From Polyangium sp. y55x31 (GTDB lineage: Bacteria > Myxococcota_A > Polyangia > Polyangiales > Polyangiaceae): DNA of 64,000 nucleotides. Positions 29,351 to 37,362 of the stretch are shown one piece after another (the first letter of the stretch is position 1; every line of letters starts with the position of its first letter). A program made the translations under genes and the position numbers. The stretch lies in the NCBI RefSeq assembly GCF_029946505.1, contig NZ_JARZHG010000054.1, positions 1 through 64,000 on the forward strand. Reading direction: 5' to 3'. Under the pieces are notes generated by a model that was not told where the DNA came from, did no database searches, and was given only the letters and a program-made list of their open reading frames with translations.

Positions 29351-30376
29351 TCACGATGGATCGTCGAAGACGAAGAGGTGCGCGAGAGCCTCGCCGTCGA
29401 CGGCGATCGTGCGGTCGTCGAACAGGCGGGGCGTACCGAAAACCTCGTCCGGCTCGGCGAGCGCGGCGAAGGTCTCGCGCTTGACGTCGAGCAGGACGAG
29501 GCGGGTCGTCGCCGGGCGCTCCTCGTCGCCGGGCTTTTCCGTGCGGAAGAAGGCGATGGAGCGGGCGCTCTGCGTGAATGCGGGCGTCTCTGCCGGGTCG
29601 AGGTAGCTGCTCTCGTAAAGGACGTGCCCTTCGCCTTCGAGGCGCGGGACGACGATGAGCGCGGTCTTCTCCTGCTCCTCGTGCACGCAGAAGAGGCCGA
29701 GCGTCGCGCCCTTGGGTGACCAGAAGGGCAGGATGTGGACGTTGCCGCCCGGGATCTCGGTGAAGATCGAGGTCACGACCGCGCCCTTTTCGCGCTTGAC
29801 GAGCCAGACCTCGGAGATCTCCTCGCCCTCGCGCCCGGCCGTGTACACGATGTGCTCGCCGTCGGGCGAGACCACGATACGTGCGGGGAACGAGGGATCG
29901 GCGTCGTCCTCGAAGGGGCCGAGCGCGCGCGGCTCCTCCTCGTCGAGCGCATAACGAAGCAGCGATTTGCGGTAAGGATCCGCGACGAGGAGCGCTTTGC
30001 CACCGGCTGTCCAGCCAAACCCCGTCCCTTCGACGCGCCGGATCTCGCCCGGCGCATCCGCGCTCGCCCAGCCAATGGTGCCGCGCGCGCCGAATCCGAG
30101 GAGCGGCGCGACGCGATATGCGATGTGCGAGCCGTCCGGGGAAAACGCGAGGTCCTCGATACGGCCGGGCTTGAAGGGGACGAGGAGCCGGGCCGAGTGG
30201 GCATTGTGGATCTCGCCGATCCAGATTCCGGTTTGTCCCTCGGGGCCGTCCTCGCGGACGAAGGCGATACGATGGCCGGAGGGCGCGAGCCGGCAGAGCC
30301 GCAGGACGGCGTCGCTCGGCACGGGCGCTTGGAGCGTGCGGTGCTGGTAGCGGAGTCCGGCTAGTTGGGTGGCCAT
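29351..30376 (-). CDS. TolB-like beta-propeller protein
   Basis: A 341-residue cytoplasmic protein made of WD40/TolB-type blades: RLAPSGHRIAFVRED, DLAFSPDGSHIAYRV, VVSPDGEHIVYTAG, PFWSPKGATLGLF and so on, with the SPDG signature at blade starts. No signal peptide. Such propellers are protein-interaction platforms. It overlaps the 101-residue gene upstream by 16 bases, so it belongs to the T6SS-linked transcript. Its role there is unknown; it could be an immunity or adaptor protein. Confidence 0.8.
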   Translation of the reverse strand: MATQLAGLRYQHRTLQAPVPSDAVLRLCRLAPSGHRIAFVREDGPEGQTGIWIGEIHNAHSARLLVPFKPGRIEDLAFSPDGSHIAYRVAPLLGFGARGTIGWASADAPGEIRRVEGTGFGWTAGGKALLVADPYRKSLLRYALDEEEPRALGPFEDDADPSFPARIVVSPDGEHIVYTAGREGEEISEVWLVKREKGAVVTSIFTEIPGGNVHILPFWSPKGATLGLFCVHEEQEKTALIVVPRLEGEGHVLYESSYLDPAETPAFTQSARSIAFFRTEKPGDEERPATTRLVLLDVKRETFAALAEPDEVFGTPRLFDDRTIAVDGEALAHLFVFDDPS

Positions 30377-30666
30377 GCCGTGAAATATCCGTTGAGCTCG
30401 TGCAGGCGTTCGATGAAATCAGCGAGGTCCGGATCCTGCGTCGGCTCGAGCTCGCGGACGGCGAGCAGGCCGATCGTGATGGATTCCCGCTCGTCCTCGG
30501 TGGGCGTGCGGCCCTTCGCCGTCATCGATTGCATGGCGGCGAGCTGGCGGGCGATGGATTCGTAGGTGACGGAGCGCGGCGCCCCCTGGAAGCGCGCCTC
30601 GGCCTCGATCTGCGTCTGCGCGAGGACGTCGAAGAAATCCTTCCGGTTGTCGAGCGGACGGTTCAT
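30361..30666 (-). CDS. Small protein, candidate immunity to the VgrG-linked toxin
   Basis: A 101-residue acidic helical protein (FDVLAQTQIEAEARFQG, SITIGLLAVRELEPTQDPDLADFIERLHELNGYF). It starts six bases after the stop of the VgrG that carries a toxin-like extension, and overlaps the propeller gene downstream. Size, acidity and position are those expected of a cognate immunity protein; there is no family match to confirm it. Confidence 0.6.
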   Translation of the reverse strand: MNRPLDNRKDFFDVLAQTQIEAEARFQGAPRSVTYESIARQLAAMQSMTAKGRTPTEDERESITIGLLAVRELEPTQDPDLADFIERLHELNGYFTAWPPN

Positions 30667-30672
30667 GCGGGA

Positions 30673-33243
30673 TCAGGCGGCGGGCTTCGCGCCGATTTCG
30701 TGGATGTTCGAGTTGTTGCCGATGTAATACTGGGTCATGCCGCCCGGGGTCATCACCGGCTTGTTCTGCACGCTCCACGTGTCGAGGATCTTCGCCGCCG
30801 TGGTCTTCAGATAGGGCGTGGACGGGGGAATGGCATACGGCTTCGCGATCTTCTCGACGACCTTGCCATCCTGCTTCGTCCCGAGCTTGCCAATGCCGAG
30901 GTCGGGCGGCGTGGCCATGGAGCTCGCGAAGTAATTGCCCTTGAACCCGTCCGGGACCTGCCATTGCGTGAGCCGCTTCGGCGCGGGCGGCGGCGGACCC
31001 ACGGAGATGGGCTCCTTGAAATCGATGCCCCGCATGTGGCTCAGGATCTCGTTGATCTCCTGCGGGTAGTTGTAATTGCGGACCTTCCCGAGCGCCTTGT
31101 CGAATTTCTGGCCGTTGTCCTTGTAGAAGTGGAGCGCGATCTTCTTCCGGGCGGCCATTTGCGCGACGCTGCTGCCCTTCTCCGCGGCGATCTTGAACAT
31201 CTGCGGCGTCGGGGGCCGGAAGCCGATGATCTGGCGCTGCATCGCGAGGCGCACGGCCTTGGACTTCGGCTGGCCGAACGTCTCCAGGACCGCGCCGAGC
31301 GTGCGGCCCTGAGGCCTTCGCGCGCCGTCGCTCGCGCTGCCCTCGACCTTGGGCGCTCCGCCGGGCACGCTCTTCGTGTTGATGTAGACGTGTTTGCCCT
31401 CGATGATGACGTCCCCGCCCGATTTGAGCACGACGTTGCGATCGGCGAGCAAATTGATGTTCGCGTCGTCGATGATGCTCGTGCCCTTGCCCGTGGTGAG
31501 CGAGATCTTCGGGTGGATCGTCTCGATCATCGTCTCCTTGAGCACCATCGTGGGCTCGTTCGGTTTGTCCGGGTCTTTCTCCCGGAACTCGACCATGGCG
31601 GCGACGCTGCGCTGGCCGACCATGACGTTGTCGACGGCGCCGATGAAGGAGCTCCGGTTTGCTCCCACGAAGATCGAGCGATTCGCGCCCGTCCGCTCGT
31701 TCTCGTTCGCCTTGACGAGCTTCGAGAGGTTTCGCTGGGCCTGCATGTAGAGCACCTCCTTGCCCGCGGCGTCGTCGAAGGTGATCTCGTTCCAGCCCTC
31801 GGATTTCGGCGAGGACTGCGATTTCCAGGTGCTCACCGTCCGCTGCTCGGGGAGGTTGAACGGCACGGGCGCGACCTTGTTGTACGCTCGGCCGAGGAGG
31901 ACGGGCTGATCCGGATCACCTTCGAGGAAGGCGATCAAGACCTCCTGGCTCACGCGCGGCAGGACGATCATGCCGAACGCGCCGCCGGCCCAGCCCTGGC
32001 TCACGCGAATCCAGCAGGACGATTGATCGTCGTATTGCCCGTCGCGATCCCAGTGGAATTGCACGCGCACGCGGCCGTGCTCGTCCGTGTGGATCTCCTC
32101 GCCCTTCGGGCCGACGACGATCGCGCTCTCGACGCCCTCGACGACGGGCTTCGGCGTGACCTTCATCGGCCGGAACCGCGTCTTTTCCTCGACGAACGCG
32201 GCATACCCGGAGAGCGTCCACTCGCCGTCGTGCGTGCCTTCGAGCGTGACCTCCGTGCAAAGGAAGCGGCCCGCCGAGACGTCGCTGCGCGGGTGATTCT
32301 CGACCTTGAAGAGCAGGCCCGGCGCGAGGTCGTACGCATTCGCGTCGAACTGGAGCTCGCGCTTGCCGCGGCGCGCGGCCGCGAGGTCGATGTCGGCGAC
32401 GAGCTTGCCCTCGGTGTCCGCGGGGACGCGCGGCTGCTCGCGCCGATCCTTGACGAGCCCGGCGGGCGTGTACCGGTAAAGCTCGTAAAAATCCTCGGGC
32501 TTCGAGGCCTTCTCGGCGTCGCCGAGGAGGTGGAAATCGGGGCGCACGAAGTCGTAATCGCGGAAGCCCGCCGCGCCGGGGCGAATGCGGTGCGCGATCT
32601 TGACGTTGCGGACGAACTCCTTGCGCGCGTCCTGGTTCGGCGCGTATACGAAGGGCAGGGTGGGGCGCTCCTCGCCCGCCTCGGGTTTGTCCGAGAGGAT
32701 GAGCTCGGTCGTGTACGTGCCGGCGTTGCCGCCGCCGACCTGCTTGAAGAAATAGGAGATGCCCTCCTCTTCGAGCAGGCGGCTCACGAAGTCGTAATCG
32801 CTCTCCTCGTACTGGACGCGATACTCGTGCTCCTGATGCTCGTCGACCGTCTTCATCTGGTGGACGATCGAATACTCGTCGAGGATCTGCTTGACGATCG
32901 CCGGGATCGTCATGTGCTGGAAGATGCGGTTCCGCTTGCGCAGCTTGAGGAGCCACATCTGCGGCACGATCCGCACGAAATAGGTCGAGAGTCCCGTCGG
33001 CTCGGCCTGCACCATCTGGATGTGGCTGGCGACGCCCGACCATGCGCGCGGGCCCGAGAGCGGGCCGCCCATCATCAGGAACGCCGCAGGTCTCCCGACG
33101 AACCCCTCGAGATCGAGCCCTGGCAGGCGCGAGCGCGCGAGCACGCCCACGTCGAACGAGCCCGAAATCGGCTCCCGGACGGAGAAATGCCGCACCGAGA
33201 GGGAGTCTTCATTGTTTTCGAAGGCAAGCTCCAGCAGCGCCAT
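30673..33243 (-). CDS. vgrG: VgrG spike protein with C-terminal toxin-like extension
   Basis: An 856-residue protein. Residues 1 to about 480 form the gp27/gp5-like VgrG core, with YRVQYEESDYDFVSRLLEEEGISYFF and the OB-fold motif GRVRVQFHWDRDG. A beta-helix stem follows (RTGANRSIFVGANRSSFIGAVD, then DANINLLADRNVVLKSGGDVIIEG). From about residue 630 a non-VgrG domain of about 215 residues follows, ending with TTAAKILDTWSV and GGMTQYY. 'Evolved' VgrGs deliver such domains into target cells. The next gene, six bases on, is a likely immunity protein. The core closely resembles the 37363 VgrG. Confidence 0.9.
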   Translation of the reverse strand: MALLELAFENNEDSLSVRHFSVREPISGSFDVGVLARSRLPGLDLEGFVGRPAAFLMMGGPLSGPRAWSGVASHIQMVQAEPTGLSTYFVRIVPQMWLLKLRKRNRIFQHMTIPAIVKQILDEYSIVHQMKTVDEHQEHEYRVQYEESDYDFVSRLLEEEGISYFFKQVGGGNAGTYTTELILSDKPEAGEERPTLPFVYAPNQDARKEFVRNVKIAHRIRPGAAGFRDYDFVRPDFHLLGDAEKASKPEDFYELYRYTPAGLVKDRREQPRVPADTEGKLVADIDLAAARRGKRELQFDANAYDLAPGLLFKVENHPRSDVSAGRFLCTEVTLEGTHDGEWTLSGYAAFVEEKTRFRPMKVTPKPVVEGVESAIVVGPKGEEIHTDEHGRVRVQFHWDRDGQYDDQSSCWIRVSQGWAGGAFGMIVLPRVSQEVLIAFLEGDPDQPVLLGRAYNKVAPVPFNLPEQRTVSTWKSQSSPKSEGWNEITFDDAAGKEVLYMQAQRNLSKLVKANENERTGANRSIFVGANRSSFIGAVDNVMVGQRSVAAMVEFREKDPDKPNEPTMVLKETMIETIHPKISLTTGKGTSIIDDANINLLADRNVVLKSGGDVIIEGKHVYINTKSVPGGAPKVEGSASDGARRPQGRTLGAVLETFGQPKSKAVRLAMQRQIIGFRPPTPQMFKIAAEKGSSVAQMAARKKIALHFYKDNGQKFDKALGKVRNYNYPQEINEILSHMRGIDFKEPISVGPPPPAPKRLTQWQVPDGFKGNYFASSMATPPDLGIGKLGTKQDGKVVEKIAKPYAIPPSTPYLKTTAAKILDTWSVQNKPVMTPGGMTQYYIGNNSNIHEIGAKPAA

Positions 33244-33263
33244 GATCGGCCTCGTCGGTTACG

Positions 33264-33776
33264 TCAGATCGTGTCGTCCGGATCGTCTTGCTTCACGGGG
33301 CGCAAGGGCGGGAGCGCGCGGCCGTGCGTGATGTCCGCGACGCGCGCGAACCAGCGCGTCGTCCACGTGGCGGCGAGATCCCGGAGCCTCTCCATGCCCT
33401 CGTCGAGCACCTCGCGCGTCGTCGTGGCGAGGGGGAAATCCTTCTTCAGGAAATACATGCGTTTGTCCGGGTCGAGGTGGAAATACCCCCCGCCCTGGTC
33501 GAAGAGCCCGCCGATCGCCGGATCGTTGAGCGCGCGGCCGACCTTCATGAAAGCGTCGATCTGCGCCTCCGGCGCGCCGTCGCGCCACGCCTTCGCCACG
33601 AAGACGCGCCCGACGAGCGCGTCCTTTTCGGGCTCGTGCCGGAAGCCGAACTCGCCGAACGAGACGTCCCCGTTCGCGTCGAACGCGGCGTCGTAGCGGT
33701 TCTCCTTGCGCGCGTAGAACTGCATGAGGGCCTCGGCCCTGTCCCGCCCCGGCGGCATCGCGCTGTTCGTCGCCAT
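33264..33776 (-). CDS. Small T6SS-associated protein, possible chaperone or immunity
   Basis: A 170-residue protein without signal peptide. Mixed alpha/beta composition with NRYDAAFDANGDVSFGEFGFRH, DQGGGYFHLDPDKRMYFLKKDF and a long amphipathic helix (TREVLDEGMERLRDLAATWTTRW), the general look of CesT/YbjN-type secretion chaperones. It sits between the lipase effector (30 bases upstream) and the toxin-bearing VgrG (20 bases downstream), so it may load one or protect from the other. The lack of an export signal argues against immunity to a periplasm-acting lipase. No family assigned. Confidence 0.65.
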   Translation of the reverse strand: MATNSAMPPGRDRAEALMQFYARKENRYDAAFDANGDVSFGEFGFRHEPEKDALVGRVFVAKAWRDGAPEAQIDAFMKVGRALNDPAIGGLFDQGGGYFHLDPDKRMYFLKKDFPLATTTREVLDEGMERLRDLAATWTTRWFARVADITHGRALPPLRPVKQDDPDDTI

Positions 33777-33806
33777 GTTCGTACCTCTGCCTTCCGCCTC
33801 GGCGCC

Positions 33807-35132
33807 TTATTTGTTCTTGCCGCAGCCGCAGGTGTCGCCGGTGTTCCGGTTCTGCTGCTGGTACGCCTTGAAATACAGATCGTCGTCGATGCCGTGGTAT
33901 TCGGTCATGCCCGGCAGCCAGTGCTTGTCGAGGTTCTTGCCGTTCGTCTCGAAATCGGCCGCCTGGCCGCGCTCGCCCGAGAACGTGACGACGTTGCCGC
34001 CGCCCGCGTATTTCGCGTGATTGCTCGGGTTGTCGCCGAGGCCGAACACCATCGGCGTCGCGTCGTTCACGTGCACGTAATGCGTGTACTTCGGCCCGTT
34101 CACCCATTGCGGCGCCGCGGAGCCGAAGCTCGTGACCTTGACGTTTTGGTCGAGGCCCGCGTTCGGCGAGGGCGAGCCCGCCTTGAGCGTGTTGTTCGCG
34201 TCGTAGAGCGCGAGGCTCGTGACGGCGCCGCCCTGGCTGTGCGCGAAGATCTCGACCGGCTGACCCGACTCGCGCTCGGCCACGATGAGGTCGCTCAGCG
34301 TGTTCACGGCGGGGTTTCGGCCGTCCGTCGTGAGGTCCTTCTTGCCCGCCGCCGCTTCACGGATGAGGCGCCGATCCTTCGAGGTCTGCTGCGCGTCCTT
34401 GGCGAAACCCTCGGTCGCGTTGTAGACGCCGACGACCGTGGCGCACGTCATGTCGCCGAGCTGCTTCAGCGTCTCGCAATGCGTGGTGCGCGTGGTGTTG
34501 ATGCCGTTGACGTAGAAGATCGTGCGCGGAGGTTTGCCCTCGGTGCATTTCGCGCAGCAATCCTTCGTCGCCTGCGAGGTGTTCCGCGTCGGATCGTCCG
34601 GCCGTTCGGGATCGTAGGCCGAATGGGTCTTCGACGATGGGTTGTAGCCGCTTTTCTTCGCGTTCTCGATGTCGGCCCGCGTGACCTCCTGGCCCTTCTG
34701 CGTGAGCGGCACGCATTTGCCGTTCACGTAGCCGAAGATCGCCCCGTCGTGGTCGACGTCCTTGCCGGTGCACGCAATACAAGGCTGGGCCGGGGGTTTG
34801 CCCGTGAAATGCTCCTTGGCCTTCGCGTAGGCGTCGCTGACGGCCTTCGCGCCGGAGTCGAGCGCGTCCTTGCCGGCGCCGATCGCGTTGTAGCCGGCGT
34901 CCGCCACGGCCCGCGTCGCGCCCCGGACCCCTTCCTTGACGGTGTCCTTGACCGCGACGGCAGCATTGCCGACGGCCTTCGCGCCCGTCACGACGGCATT
35001 GCCGACGGCCTTCGCGCCGCTGACGATGCCGTCGCCGACCATCTTGGCGCCGCCGGTGATCGCGCCGGCCGTCTTCTTGGCTGCGTTCGAGGCCGCGCCC
35101 AAAGCTCTCTGCAATAGACCGCCACCAGGCAT
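33807..35132 (-). CDS. Lipase-fold T6SS effector candidate
   Basis: A 441-residue protein. Residues 1-105 are a Gly/Ala-rich amphipathic region with repeated GAKAVGNA segments, possibly membrane-inserting. Then comes a Cys pair (PCIACTGKDVDHDG) and another (DCCAKC). The alpha/beta hydrolase domain has the oxyanion strand IFYVNGINTT, nucleophile S299 in FAHSQGG, D357 in VNDATPM and a His such as H413 (TEYH). The C-terminus is CGCGKNK. This matches the layout of T6SS phospholipase effectors. It starts three bases after the DUF4123 gene, whose product is the type of adaptor that loads effectors onto VgrG. Confidence 0.82.
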   Translation of the reverse strand: MPGGGLLQRALGAASNAAKKTAGAITGGAKMVGDGIVSGAKAVGNAVVTGAKAVGNAAVAVKDTVKEGVRGATRAVADAGYNAIGAGKDALDSGAKAVSDAYAKAKEHFTGKPPAQPCIACTGKDVDHDGAIFGYVNGKCVPLTQKGQEVTRADIENAKKSGYNPSSKTHSAYDPERPDDPTRNTSQATKDCCAKCTEGKPPRTIFYVNGINTTRTTHCETLKQLGDMTCATVVGVYNATEGFAKDAQQTSKDRRLIREAAAGKKDLTTDGRNPAVNTLSDLIVAERESGQPVEIFAHSQGGAVTSLALYDANNTLKAGSPSPNAGLDQNVKVTSFGSAAPQWVNGPKYTHYVHVNDATPMVFGLGDNPSNHAKYAGGGNVVTFSGERGQAADFETNGKNLDKHWLPGMTEYHGIDDDLYFKAYQQQNRNTGDTCGCGKNK

Positions 35133-35135
35133 GAC

Positions 35136-36050
35136 TCAGGTCTCCTCGAGCGTACGAAGAAGCTTGCGCGTGAAGTCCGAGATCCACGCGGCCTTGTCAC
35201 CGGACGAGAGGTGCTTGGCCGCGAGCGTGTCCGCCACGGCCGGCATCGCCGTATCGAAATCACCGCCGAGCGCCCAGGCCGTGATCACGTACGTGACGAG
35301 CTCGAGCTCCGTCGTGAAGCCGTGCAGCGTGCGCGCGCGATCGATCTGGTCGGCGACGAAGAACTTGAGCGAAGGCCTCGGCTCCTCCCGCGCGTCCGGG
35401 AACTGCGCCTGGAGGAAGTTCACCGTGCGATCCGTGAAGCGCTCCTCCGAGGCCTTGGAGAAGGCGCGCATCTGCGCCGGGCGCAGCTTGTAGAGGAGCT
35501 CCTCGCGCCTGCGCGGCGCGCCCTCGACGAGGCGCTTCCAGAAGAGCGCGCCGAGGCCGTCCTCCGTGGGGATGCCGTACTCGCTCACGGGGCCGTAGAA
35601 GTCGTCGAGCTCCTGCGCGGTGCAGCAGTCGAGCCACGTGACGAGCACGCGCGGATCGTAGAAGCGGAAGTTCATCTTCGTGCCCGCCGGCGACTGGACC
35701 AGGAGGTAGCGGCGGAAATGACGGCGCACGCCTTCGAGGTTCGTGTCGGCGATCGCGAAGATGCAGAGGCTCGGATCCTCGGTGAGGCCCTCGCGCAGCC
35801 AGCTCCATGTCGCGAGATCGACCTGGAAGAGGTACGGCGCGGCGTCGGCCCACTCGCTCGCGTCCTTGGGTTTGTAGAGACAGACCGCGGCGTGAGGGCC
35901 CGCTTGTGTGGCCTTCTCCGCGACGAACGGCGCGTCCGCCGCGTCGACCGCGGCGAACAGACGGCCCGATCGCGCGAGGCGCTCGATGCCGTCCGCGAAG
36001 GCCGCGGTCGTGACGAGGGGGGACTCGTGCTCGTTCATGCCGGTGTCCAT
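35136..36050 (-). CDS. DUF4123 T6SS adaptor/chaperone (Tap/TEC-type)
   Basis: A 304-residue protein with the DUF4123 core: LFAAVDAADAPFV, AAPYLFQVD, LVQSPAGTKMNFRFYDPRVL (the FRxYDPRV motif is diagnostic) and a helical C-terminal lobe. DUF4123 proteins bind specific effectors and VgrG tips in the cytoplasm before firing. It lies directly between the PAAR protein and the lipase effector, so it should be the lipase loader. ATG 36050 has GAGG at good spacing; ATG 36038 is an alternative. Confidence 0.88.
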   Translation of the reverse strand: MDTGMNEHESPLVTTAAFADGIERLARSGRLFAAVDAADAPFVAEKATQAGPHAAVCLYKPKDASEWADAAPYLFQVDLATWSWLREGLTEDPSLCIFAIADTNLEGVRRHFRRYLLVQSPAGTKMNFRFYDPRVLVTWLDCCTAQELDDFYGPVSEYGIPTEDGLGALFWKRLVEGAPRRREELLYKLRPAQMRAFSKASEERFTDRTVNFLQAQFPDAREEPRPSLKFFVADQIDRARTLHGFTTELELVTYVITAWALGGDFDTAMPAVADTLAAKHLSSGDKAAWISDFTRKLLRTLEET

Positions 36051-36066
36051 CGAGCCTCGTTCCCTC

Positions 36067-37353
36067 TCAGAAGTCGCACTTGATCGGCGTGAACGGCGCC
36101 GCCGCGCGTTTCGCGGCCTTGAGCGTCAGCGCCTGGGATTTGTTGCGGATGCCGACCGCATCGACGATGACGCCCGGCGGTTGATCGGGCGGGGGCGCGC
36201 CGGGGACGTACGGAGGCGGGGTGCCGCCGATGAGCACGGTCATGCAGCCGATCGCGATCGGATCGATGCCCGCGACGCCGGGGACGCCGGGCGCCTTCGG
36301 GGGCTCCTTCTTCTCCTCGGCGGGGCCGATCTCGATGTTCAGCTTGAAGCCGAGGCCCGCGAGCAAGGCGCCGACCTTCGCGCCGAACCCCATCTGGAAC
36401 TTGCCGTCGCGGTAGCCCGCGTACGCGCTCGCGCGCGCCTCCGCGGTGAGCAGCGCGCCCGAGGCCTCGCCGCCGATGCTGACGTCGAGGTTCACGAGCG
36501 GGATCGTGAACGTCTTCTTGCCCGAGGCTTTGCCCTCGACGACGGACGCGCCCGCGCCCGCGCCCGCCTCGACGTACGCGGACTCGACCTTGCCGTTCTT
36601 GACCTCGAACTGCCCGCCCGCGGCGGCGTCGGCCTTCGCCGTGAGGACCTTCGCCTCGCCGGAGACTTCACCCCAGCCCTTCGCGTCGCCGGCCTTGCCC
36701 GAGGCTGCGAAGAGTGAACCTTCGACCTCGGCCTTGCCGCCCGCGTTCGCCTTCATGTTGCGAACGTTCTCGATCTCGGCGCTCGCTCCGTACGAACCCT
36801 TCGTCGAGCCGGAGAAGAACTGCGCGTAGTTGTCGACGGGTTTGCCGTCGGGGCCCTTGGGCACGGTGGTCGCGCTCCAGAGCTCCTTGTTGGCGCCGAG
36901 CGCGACCTTGGGCTTCCACGCTTGATCCTTCGGATCGCGGCCGTTCACGACCTGATCGATCGCCTTGTCGCCGGCCTTGTTCTTCGCCTGGTCCCAGGCT
37001 TCGCCGAGCGTCTTGCCCGTGCCCTCGCCCTCGGTGGCGTACTTGTTTTCCTTCGTCGCGGACCCGTCCGCTTTGAAGGTCCACTTCGCCTGGTCGGGTT
37101 TGGCCGCGTCGCCTCCGCCGACCGCGGTGGAGGGCATCATGCAGGTGCACGCGTCGCCCACGCGCGCGGCGCCGACCTTGTTGATGAAGACCGTGAACGA
37201 CGTCTGCGTGACGGGCCCGGGGCCGTGCAGCGGACAGACGTGTTTGTCGGTCAGGCGCGCGGCGGGCATCCCGCCGATGGTGACGTCGGGCGAACCCTCG
37301 GCGAGCACGCCGCCGTGCACCGTCAGATCGCCTTTGCGTGCGGCTTGCGGCAT
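36067..37353 (-). CDS. PAAR-domain protein with extended C-terminal region
   Basis: A 428-residue protein. Residues 1-85 form a PAAR-like cone (MPQAARKGDLTVHGG, ITIGGMPAARL-type repeats, KHVCPLHGPGPV) that would sharpen the VgrG tip. A long central region is Gly/Ala/Lys-rich and beta-repetitive (ASAEIENVRNMKANAGGKAEVEG, AGAGAGASVVEG, GEASGALLTAEARASAYAGY). The C-terminus has a second metal-site-like turn (AIGCMTVLIGG). There is no recognised catalytic motif. The central part may be a structural fibre or a cargo carrier. It lies nine bases after vgrG and precedes the DUF4123 gene. Confidence 0.82.
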   Translation of the reverse strand: MPQAARKGDLTVHGGVLAEGSPDVTIGGMPAARLTDKHVCPLHGPGPVTQTSFTVFINKVGAARVGDACTCMMPSTAVGGGDAAKPDQAKWTFKADGSATKENKYATEGEGTGKTLGEAWDQAKNKAGDKAIDQVVNGRDPKDQAWKPKVALGANKELWSATTVPKGPDGKPVDNYAQFFSGSTKGSYGASAEIENVRNMKANAGGKAEVEGSLFAASGKAGDAKGWGEVSGEAKVLTAKADAAAGGQFEVKNGKVESAYVEAGAGAGASVVEGKASGKKTFTIPLVNLDVSIGGEASGALLTAEARASAYAGYRDGKFQMGFGAKVGALLAGLGFKLNIEIGPAEEKKEPPKAPGVPGVAGIDPIAIGCMTVLIGGTPPPYVPGAPPPDQPPGVIVDAVGIRNKSQALTLKAAKRAAAPFTPIKCDF

Positions 37354-37362
37354 GGCGGTCTC

